This document shows positions 34,785 to 41,040 of a DNA stretch of 41,040 bases, piece after piece. The stretch is from a virus. Within the stretch, counting starts at the first letter, position 1. Each line of letters opens with the position of its first letter. The stretch lies in IMG/VR virus record IMGVR_UViG_3300036652_002828, positions 1-41,040 of that record; one strand, given 5' to 3'. The translations under genes were made by a program, and so were the position numbers. Below the pieces are notes generated by a model, which saw nothing but the letters and a program-made list of their open reading frames with translations, had not been told where the DNA came from and did no database searches.

Positions 34785-36896
34785 TTAACTCCCCTCAGCC
34801 TGGTCATCAACCCTAAGGTCCGTTTCGCTCTGCAGTGGGTCTACTTCCATTGCTATGCCAGTAATCGTCGGTGCAGTGGCAGGATTTGAACAGGTACCAC
34901 TAAAACCCCAGGACCCCTCATAGAAGCGTTTATTTGGCAGGTCGACAATAAGACTGGTATCGCCAGTGTTAGGCGAGAAGGCCGTACCGCTGGCCGGGTC
35001 GGCTGTTATTTTAGTGCCGCGCTCAAATTGGTAATAGGCAGTCAATGTGGCATTGGCGGGCCAGGGTAAGAAACTGATTTTAAGACGATTGCCTTCTTTT
35101 TGCTTGTAGCGTACGCCGCCGTCCCAAATAAGCGAGTCCCAAGAAAAGACACCGGCGGCATTGCTGCTGTTATTTACCCGGTCAAGATAGTAGGTAGTCA
35201 CCCCGGCCACCGTTTTGCGTGAGCTCACGTACATGGTATCGACGAAGTTTTTAATCATACCGATTTGCAGGTTATTAGAAGCCGAATAGTTGTAGGTGGC
35301 GTTGCTTAAAGCGTAGCTGTAGCCAAAGCTGTTAGGGTAAATCAGCTCAACCGAGCCCCAGGAGTAAATACCATATTTGAGGTTGACGTTAGTAGTCGTG
35401 CTCGGGTAGCCAATCATCAATAGGTTATAACGAGGCGCCATCATATTCGGGTTGACTATCGTGGTATCTGTCGTACCGAGATAATCAGTATTCTGGTAGG
35501 CTATCGGGCGAACCTTAATAACCTGCTGTCCCCCGCCCCATGCATACAGGGCGCCGGCAGCAATGAAATACGTAATATTATTGAAGGTATATACGCTATA
35601 TGGAGCCCCCATAGGAATAGCAATTTTGAAATTATAAGTCGCGTTCTGGCCGTCCCAGAAATATAAACAACCCTCTTGATAATTACGTGTCGCGCTACTG
35701 GACCTCTTCTCAGCCGCAATAACGAGGTACTGATTGTTCACACTCAGGCTAGTAATCTCAAAGCCGGCATCAATCGGGAAACGCTGACGTTGCCAGACAT
35801 AGTTACTGGGGTTATTATCATTGGCAAAGTTGTAGGTGCTCAAGTATTGGCCATTGCCAATACACATCATAAAGCCGTTGCCGGTAAATAGCGTTGAAGG
35901 ATGCCAGCCATTATTGGTCTTCACCATTCTATAGTTGAAAAGTATAAAGTCGACGGTACTAAGCTGGCCACTAGTTATGACCCCAAGCGTAGTATCGGCC
36001 ACCGTCGACGTCACATGAAAGTGGTAGGCGGCGCTTAAACCTGATTGAATGGCACCGGTAAATGAGCGAATACCGGGGCTGGCAAATACAAACTCGTTGT
36101 AAGCCCCTGCCGTGATAGCAGCGTTTAAGATGGTAATTGTAGCCAGAGCCCGGTTAAAACCGTCGTGCAGCGTCAAAATAAGGTTGCCCGTGCCCTTGGT
36201 CTTTACATATACGGCTATTGAATAAAACGGCTCAAGGTCTGGGCTAAATGAACAGACGTTAGCTGCTGCCTCGCTAACAGCACCAGTTGGCGCGGTATAA
36301 GTATTAGTGCCAGCATTGGTAGTCACCTGTGATGTAGCTGTTACGCCCTGGGTCGTCGCAAGAGATTGAATATTATTACGGGCCGACCCGTCCCAGTTTG
36401 TGGTAGTAGTCTGATAAAGGTTAACTACACCGTTTGCGTTACTAGCACTTTTACCAAACTGACCGTCTTTAAGAGTCGGTGAGCTTTGCAACGGGCCATA
36501 CATACTGACATTTTGCTGGCCAGTAATATAAAGAAAATCTGATAGCTGGTTATAGACCATGCCGAAACCAGTACCATCGGTAATTGTAGCCGCCAGCGTT
36601 AATACATCAGAGGTACTAAGCTTATAAAGGTTGCCTTGGTCCCCTAAAATCCAACGCACACCAGTTGGGTCTTGTATCATCTCGACCGGTAAATCGACCA
36701 GAACAGCAGACGCGCCACTAACAGCAGATAGGCCCGGGAGAACCGACATTTGAGAGGCCTTACTACGAAAGTCAAGAGCCTCGCTTTTAAGAAACGCATT
36801 AGCGACCCCATTCTTAAAGTCGATACTTTCGCCACCGACGAAACTACCGAGATTGATTGTAAGTTTACCACTATCAGAGGGGCCTTTTTTTGCCAT
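34785..36896 (-). CDS. Large tail protein, beta-propeller-like, 703 aa
   Basis: Strands with Gly/Asn turns and regularly spaced Trp/Tyr: MIQDPTGVRWILGDQGNLYK, FGMVYNQLSDFLYITGQQNV, IGNGQYLSTYNFANDNNPS, YQEGCLYFWDGQNATYNFKI, IAAGALYAWGGGQQ. A length near 700 and this repeat style match the tail hub/needle-type (P22 gp10-like) proteins found after the connector gene in podoviruses. Starts 1 base after the connector gene. The family call is inference; the structural role is quite likely. Confidence 0.65.
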   Translation of the reverse strand: MAKKGPSDSGKLTINLGSFVGGESIDFKNGVANAFLKSEALDFRSKASQMSVLPGLSAVSGASAVLVDLPVEMIQDPTGVRWILGDQGNLYKLSTSDVLTLAATITDGTGFGMVYNQLSDFLYITGQQNVSMYGPLQSSPTLKDGQFGKSASNANGVVNLYQTTTTNWDGSARNNIQSLATTQGVTATSQVTTNAGTNTYTAPTGAVSEAAANVCSFSPDLEPFYSIAVYVKTKGTGNLILTLHDGFNRALATITILNAAITAGAYNEFVFASPGIRSFTGAIQSGLSAAYHFHVTSTVADTTLGVITSGQLSTVDFILFNYRMVKTNNGWHPSTLFTGNGFMMCIGNGQYLSTYNFANDNNPSNYVWQRQRFPIDAGFEITSLSVNNQYLVIAAEKRSSSATRNYQEGCLYFWDGQNATYNFKIAIPMGAPYSVYTFNNITYFIAAGALYAWGGGQQVIKVRPIAYQNTDYLGTTDTTIVNPNMMAPRYNLLMIGYPSTTTNVNLKYGIYSWGSVELIYPNSFGYSYALSNATYNYSASNNLQIGMIKNFVDTMYVSSRKTVAGVTTYYLDRVNNSSNAAGVFSWDSLIWDGGVRYKQKEGNRLKISFLPWPANATLTAYYQFERGTKITADPASGTAFSPNTGDTSLIVDLPNKRFYEGSWGFSGTCSNPATAPTITGIAMEVDPLQSETDLRVDDQAEGS

Positions 36897-36897
36897 A

Positions 36898-37803
36898 CTA
36901 AGCGGTCACATTCTGCGGCGGTAGATTGAACAGGTTATAGGCATACGGTGTCAAATCCTCTTGAGTAAATCCGGTGGTCTTGGCCGCATAAATAGCCTTG
37001 TAATCTTTCAAAGCCTCATCATAAAGACCTTTATAATCGGCTGCCGTGTCCTTATCCTTACGTTTTAAGAAGTAACGATAACAGGCATAATCGACTAACG
37101 CTTGGTGAAAATCCTCGGGAATATCAGGTACGCTAGCGATTATACTAGCCACTCCGCTTGAACTGGTCCCCTGATATAGATTTTCTAAAGTGATATGAGT
37201 CGTGTCAGTATAACCGGTAATCTGATACCAGTTCCCATCAGAGCCATCAGTAACCGACAACCACATGCCAACCTGTTTGGAATTAAAAGGTGTACCACTA
37301 CTGGCCACAACTGTAGCCGAGTTCTGGGTGACATTCAATGTTGCTGTCGTCAAGTCGTCGATGCTCATATCTTTCATGCGACTTTCATAACTTACAATCA
37401 AGCCGTTAGTAACATTGGCCGATGGTATCGGGTAAAGCAAAAGCTCATTACGACCCTTAATAAACCCTTGGGTCGGAATGCCTACTGTCATGGCAGGTAT
37501 CAAATTAAGTCGATTCCAAAGCTCCTCGCTGTCGATAATCGTCACCGGTATAGTCAGACCACCGGAAGTAGCTTTAACAGTCGTAATCCGTACCATATCC
37601 TCAGGAAAAGTATAAGATTGCTGGCCAGACACAAGATTAGTGACAACCTCTTTACGTGTCCAATAGCGCCGACTGGCATTCTTGAATTTACGAAGCGCAT
37701 GATTGATGTGTCGCTGGGCATTAGTAAGTGACTGACTCGTAACCGTACCGCTAAAGCCACAGTTATCAGCTACTTCTTTGTATAATTGGGTATATGTTAT
37801 CAT
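36898..37803 (-). CDS. Head-tail connector (gp4-like adaptor), 301 aa
   Basis: Helical N-terminus (ITYTQLYKEVADNCGFSG; LTNAQRHINHALRKFKNAS) that would bind the portal ring, a beta part (WTRKEVVTNLVSGQQSYTFP) and the C-terminal IPEDFHQALVDYACYRYFLK, a pattern common in phage adaptor/connector proteins: pEdfHqalvdyAcyr. It closes the portal and joins it to the tail. Next gene is the large tail protein. Family resemblance is good. Confidence 0.75.
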   Translation of the reverse strand: MITYTQLYKEVADNCGFSGTVTSQSLTNAQRHINHALRKFKNASRRYWTRKEVVTNLVSGQQSYTFPEDMVRITTVKATSGGLTIPVTIIDSEELWNRLNLIPAMTVGIPTQGFIKGRNELLLYPIPSANVTNGLIVSYESRMKDMSIDDLTTATLNVTQNSATVVASSGTPFNSKQVGMWLSVTDGSDGNWYQITGYTDTTHITLENLYQGTSSSGVASIIASVPDIPEDFHQALVDYACYRYFLKRKDKDTAADYKGLYDEALKDYKAIYAAKTTGFTQEDLTPYAYNLFNLPPQNVTA

Positions 37804-37831
37804 ATTTACCTCTTACGGTTAGTATATCATC

Positions 37832-39346
37832 TTAATGAGGGTTCCAAGAAGTCGGTACCTTAACATCGTTATTAGTCCACTGGGCGGGTAATTTGACATC
37901 GTTATTAGTCCACTGGGCAGCCACCTTAACATCGTTATTAGTCCACTGGGTAAGATTCTTAAGCGGTGGCCCGGAAGTGGCGGCTATCGCTTGCGTACCA
38001 GAGGTAAACGTCATATTAGCGACTATCTGAGCTAATATGACTGTCTGGCGCAGGCCCGCAAATTGTACGCCGCCCGTTAAAATTAAGTTAGCCGCCGATT
38101 GAGAAATAGCTACTATATTGACAGTGGCTATAGTTTGCGTACCACCAGTGAAAACTAGACTTGGGCCAACTTGTGCTACAGAAACAATTCTACTAGTTGC
38201 TACGGCTTGAGTGCCTGTGCTCAATGTCAGACTGCCGGCACTCTGGGTCACACCGGAGATTTGCATACCGACTGGTAATTGCGTACCACCAGTAAAGACT
38301 AGGTTGGCCGCAACCTGCGAAATACTGACGATGTTAACGGCCGCCACGCTCTGCGTACCAGTCGCTAGACCCAAAGATGCTGTTACTTGTCCAATGGTGT
38401 CATCTATGTGAGCTGTCACCGCCTGGGTACCAGTACTTAGAGTTAGATTTGCAGCAACTTGAGTAATGCTGGCATTTGCAGCAGCGACACTAACGGCTTG
38501 GGTACCACCCGACAAGACAAGATTAGCCCCAGTCTGGGTGATACTAGCAATTTGGACTGCTGCCACCGCTTGAGTACCAGTACTGAGTATCAGATTAGCT
38601 GCTACTTGAGCAATACTAACAATATTTACGGTAGCTACCGCCTGTGTACCGCCTGTGAGGGTCAGAGTGCCAGCTACCTGGCCCAACGTATCATCTACAT
38701 GGGCCGTCACCATCTGAGTACCACCACTGAGTATCAGATTAGCTGCTATTTGAGCAATACTGACAATATTTACGGTAGCAACTGCCTGAGTGCCTGTACT
38801 AAGTACCAAATTAGCTGCTACCTGTGTAATAGAAGCGTTAATATGGCCTTCAACTACCTGAGTACCAGTGGTTAACACTAGATTAGCTGCTGATTGAGAA
38901 ATAGCTACTATATTGACGGTGGCGACGGCCTGAGTGCCACTAATAAGAGTCAAGGCACCCGCAACCTGAACTACATTTGTGCTAATGGCGCCACTAAGTG
39001 ATTGAGTGCCCCCCGATAACACTAGATTAGCCGTTACTTGAGAAATACTGACTATATTTACAGTGGCGACTGCCTGAGTGCCATCAGTAAAAACTAAGTT
39101 GGCGCCTACTTGAGCTATACTGGCCACAACCTGAGAAGCTACCGCTTGAGTCCCGCCAGTCAAAACTAAATTGGCTGATACCTGAGAAATACTAACTATA
39201 TTTACAGCAGCTGCCGCCTGGGTACCAGAGGTCAACGTAAGATTGGCCGTAACTTGGGTAACAGAAGCACTAACACTACCGGCACCACTATCAGGAACAT
39301 CTAAGACATTGTTGAATCTAGGCGCACGGAGTTGGAAGAAGCTCAC
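37832..39346 (-). CDS. Repetitive fibre protein, 504 aa, 18 repeats of 24 residues
   Basis: GTG start at 39346. After a 30-residue head (FFQLRAPRFNNVLDVPDSG) come about 18 units of 24 residues that follow 'VNIVSISQVxANLVLxGGTQ', each with a buried VNIVSISQV/ANLVL strand pair and a GTQ turn, then a C-terminal tag with three copies of QWTNNDVK. The regular 72-base periodicity makes a long beta-spiral or beta-helix shaft, as seen in phage fibre shafts. The repeat nearly hides other reading frames. It probably projects from the virion and binds the host surface; receptor unknown. Confidence 0.75.
   Translation of the reverse strand: MSFFQLRAPRFNNVLDVPDSGAGSVSASVTQVTANLTLTSGTQAAAAVNIVSISQVSANLVLTGGTQAVASQVVASIAQVGANLVFTDGTQAVATVNIVSISQVTANLVLSGGTQSLSGAISTNVVQVAGALTLISGTQAVATVNIVAISQSAANLVLTTGTQVVEGHINASITQVAANLVLSTGTQAVATVNIVSIAQIAANLILSGGTQMVTAHVDDTLGQVAGTLTLTGGTQAVATVNIVSIAQVAANLILSTGTQAVAAVQIASITQTGANLVLSGGTQAVSVAAANASITQVAANLTLSTGTQAVTAHIDDTIGQVTASLGLATGTQSVAAVNIVSISQVAANLVFTGGTQLPVGMQISGVTQSAGSLTLSTGTQAVATSRIVSVAQVGPSLVFTGGTQTIATVNIVAISQSAANLILTGGVQFAGLRQTVILAQIVANMTFTSGTQAIAATSGPPLKNLTQWTNNDVKVAAQWTNNDVKLPAQWTNNDVKVPTSWNPH
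37841..37957 (-). repeat. Tandem 33-base repeat (WTNNDVK)
   Basis: Three near-identical copies coding QWTNNDVK plus three residues at the C-terminus of the fibre protein. In DNA the unit reads ACATCGTTATTAGTCCACTG. Confidence 0.75.
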
Positions 39347-39349
39347 GGC

Positions 39350-40048
39350 TCACCTTGCCAATCCTGGTGAGAATGAATGGGGCCGAAGACCGGAGTTGTT
39401 GAATTGTGCATGAGCAACGCTTGCCGGAATCGTTATAATGGCTATGTCCACAGTAGCGGTGCCACTAGGATTTACGACACTAGCAGAGTAAATACCTTTA
39501 GCTGACACTATCTGGTCTTCGGCAGCTAAAGGTATACCTAAACCGTTCCCGCCATTTTGTTGTAAGAAGTTCCCATATCCTGTACCGGCACTAATGGTAT
39601 GAGAGTTATTGTCGCCTACAAAAGCACCAATCAACAGCGAACTAGGCAAGGAGGTACTCTGCGGTATGTTAGGCGAAGTCGCTGGGTTAGCATTGACGGC
39701 AGTTTGGGCAATTTGGTCTATGTATGATACCAGGCCAGAATATTCACGGACAATTACAGGACAGGCAGCGGTGCTTGCTGAAAGATTAACTGTCAGCGTT
39801 GGAGTAGTAGCACCGGTTATATTACTCGCATACCATACTTCAAGTTTCCCTTGTGAAGATATAACTGAAATGCCAGTAGAACTAAATGTTGCTCCGGTGC
39901 AGGTGATACTGTTTATCGACGAGCCAGATTCTTCAGCAAAAAATACATATAAATTATTTCCAGTAGTTGTGCTGCCAAGTGTTACTGGAGTAGAATTTTG
40001 CGCTGCTCCAGGCGTACTGCCGACTGATTGGACTAAGGAAATAGCCAT
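39350..40048 (-). CDS. Fibre or tail protein, 232 aa
   Basis: Beta-sandwich-like: LVQSVGSTPGAAQNSTPVTL, NNLYVFFAEESGSSINSITC, QGKLEVWYASNITGATTPTL, ACPVIVREYSGLVSYIDQIA. This style (VQ..g...t..vT, WYA.n..g...t.v, EYSG.......) is common in adhesin-like virion proteins. TAATG overlap with the Gly-rich gene upstream and a stop 3 bases before the GTG of the repeat fibre. Adhesion role inferred. Confidence 0.6.
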   Translation of the reverse strand: MAISLVQSVGSTPGAAQNSTPVTLGSTTTGNNLYVFFAEESGSSINSITCTGATFSSTGISVISSQGKLEVWYASNITGATTPTLTVNLSASTAACPVIVREYSGLVSYIDQIAQTAVNANPATSPNIPQSTSLPSSLLIGAFVGDNNSHTISAGTGYGNFLQQNGGNGLGIPLAAEDQIVSAKGIYSASVVNPSGTATVDIAIITIPASVAHAQFNNSGLRPHSFSPGLAR

Positions 40049-40890
40049 TACTTTATTTTCTCCGATACGCTCATGCCGTCACCGACTTTTATAAACTGGT
40101 AATTATTCAAAGTCTGTGGATTAGAGCTGGCTGCCGGAATAGTCGGTGTCCATGTTCCAGTAGCTGTGAATGTCCAGATATCGTTACCGCCAGAGGTAGT
40201 ATGGGTACCGCCGGTGGCACTTGTAATAACACCGATGGTAGCTGATATAACTACGATACCAGGCGCACCAGCACCTCCAGCACCGTTCCCGGCCGAACCA
40301 GAACCACCACCGCCATAGTTATTACCAACCGCACCAGGGTTGTTGATATTCAACACTTCGGCGGCATCTGCACCCGCACCTGCGTTAGCTGAACCTGTAC
40401 CTGTTGTTCCGGCAGCACCACCTTGTCCTGTACCGTTACCAGCACCATTGACACCATTCGTACCATTACCGTTGGCATTTCCACTAGGACTTCCTAGAGC
40501 TGCCGCACCACCACCACCACCACCAGATTTAGCAACTAACTGACCGTTACCACCATTGCCACCTGTGGTATTAAAGGAACCACCACTTCCGGTTCCCCCA
40601 GAACCTCCATTTGGCCCTCCGCTTGTTGAACCAAAACCACCACCACCACCTGTACCACTTATGGTTCCTGATGTATTGAACCACGAAGTACCACCCGCAC
40701 CACCATTTCCACCACCACTGTTACCTGTCGTTCCAGCGGTACCTACGGTAACCGTATAACCCGTAGCTGTTACTACGGTCTGACTACCGTTGGCATAACC
40801 ACCACCACCGCCGCCACCGCCAGATTTAGCAGAGGCCGCGCCACCGCCGCCACCGCCAGCTCCCCATACTTCTACGGTTACAGTTGCCAT
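40048..40890 (-). CDS. Glycine-rich tail-fibre-type protein, 280 aa
   Basis: Opens with VTVEVWGAGGGGGGAASAKS, the standard entry of the glycine-rich domain of tail adhesins; Gly/Asn/Ser repeats fill residues 8-210, with a C-terminal beta part (TGTWTPTIPAASSNPQTLNN). Polyglycine-II helix sandwiches in S16-type adhesins (gp38) show how such sequences present receptor-binding loops. The DNA is a run of GGN codons. TAATG overlap with the 23-aa gene upstream. Host receptor unknown. Confidence 0.75.
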   Translation of the reverse strand: MATVTVEVWGAGGGGGGAASAKSGGGGGGGGYANGSQTVVTATGYTVTVGTAGTTGNSGGGNGGAGGTSWFNTSGTISGTGGGGGFGSTSGGPNGGSGGTGSGGSFNTTGGNGGNGQLVAKSGGGGGGAAALGSPSGNANGNGTNGVNGAGNGTGQGGAAGTTGTGSANAGAGADAAEVLNINNPGAVGNNYGGGGSGSAGNGAGGAGAPGIVVISATIGVITSATGGTHTTSGGNDIWTFTATGTWTPTIPAASSNPQTLNNYQFIKVGDGMSVSEKIK

Positions 40891-40961
40891 TAGTTCGCAA
40901 TCCCGCTAGTAGAGATACCGTTACCGGCTTTTATTCGTTTTCCTTTGCCTTGTGGATTCAT
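40890..40961 (-). CDS. 23-aa basic microprotein
   Basis: MNPQGKGKRIKAGNGISTSG then IAN and stop. Ribosome site GAGAGGATAAC before the ATG, and the stop overlaps the next ATG (TAATG), so both ends fit the operon. Real expression likely; function unknown. Confidence 0.5.
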   Translation of the reverse strand: MNPQGKGKRIKAGNGISTSGIAN

Positions 40962-40970
40962 GTTATCCTC

Positions 40971-41040
40971 TCAGTTCGAGGGATAACCGGCTGACAGTAT
41001 CCCTGCGCTGCTTGTACCTATTGGTTTAATGATATTTCTC
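40971..41040 (-). CDS. 3' part of a virion protein, cut by the window end
   Basis: Open frame entering from the right edge and ending at the TGA at 40971-40973: IIKPIGTSSAGILSAGYPSN are its last residues. In a circle it continues the frame of the gene at 1-323, forming one 130-aa protein. Confidence 0.6.
   Translation of the reverse strand, partial: RNIIKPIGTSSAGILSAGYPSN

Noticed and set aside
37832-39346. CRISPR-like or satellite array from the 72-base periodicity
   Set aside because: The repeats are in frame, have no spacers, and code for a regular beta-type protein.
40340-40759. Proline-rich open frames on the plus strand
   Set aside because: They are the reverse complement of the Gly-codon run in the fibre gene at 40048-40890 and have no ribosome sites.
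1-41040. Integrated prophage or plasmid
   Set aside because: No integrase, attachment-site repeats, replication/partition genes or host-type flanks are seen.

Overview
The window looks like one complete, probably circularly permuted, tailed-phage genome of about 41 kb. It has a TerS/TerL pair, a P22-size portal, a scaffold-like protein, an HK97-type capsid candidate, a connector, Gly/Ala-rich ejection-protein candidates and repeat-rich fibre genes, and no recognisable tape-measure protein, so a short-tailed (podovirus-like) virion is inferred. The minus-strand gene leaving at base 1 continues in the same frame, without a stop, into the ORF entering at base 41040, as expected if the linear ends are an arbitrary cut in a circle. 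UGA is used as an ordinary stop. Promoters are sigma70-like. I see no integrase, repressor, DNA polymerase, primase or replicative helicase, so the phage is probably lytic and leans on the host replisome. The sequence itself does not fix the host.

Layout. (1) 1-11.9 kb and 30.1-41.0 kb, all minus strand and contiguous across the ends: packaging and head genes (TerS, TerL, portal, scaffold, capsid, decoration) and then connector, tail, fibre and ejection genes. (2) 11.9-15.9 kb, minus: a chain of very small genes overlapping by 1-4 bases (ATGA, TAATG), several with zinc-ribbon motifs, one YopX protein, and a 129-base element with a potential pseudoknot. (3) 15.9-17.1 kb: a control region with direct repeats, hairpins, microgenes on both strands and strong divergent promoters. 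(4) 17.1-24.4 kb, plus: early operons with a hyaluronan-synthase-like glycosyltransferase, RusA resolvase, a PD-(D/E)XK nuclease, an SSB-like protein and membrane microproteins, interrupted at 21.0-21.7 kb by a minus-strand two-gene unit. (5) 24.3-26.3 kb, minus: lysis (Lys-rich small protein, C39-like endolysin, holin candidate). (6) 26.4-30.1 kb, plus: GroES-like and GroEL genes, small genes and a papain/C39-like protein.

Control logic. Four early promoters share GTATTGACA at the -35 box. Five genes have their start codon only 6-7 bases after a -10 box and are probably leaderless. Four late units (gene at 985, capsid, lysis, ejection proteins) have a promoter whose transcript would begin almost directly with a terminator-like stem-loop. 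The chaperonin and lysis promoters are face to face with -35/-10 boxes interlocked, which would make them mutually exclusive. All functional calls come from reading motifs by eye; no database search was run.
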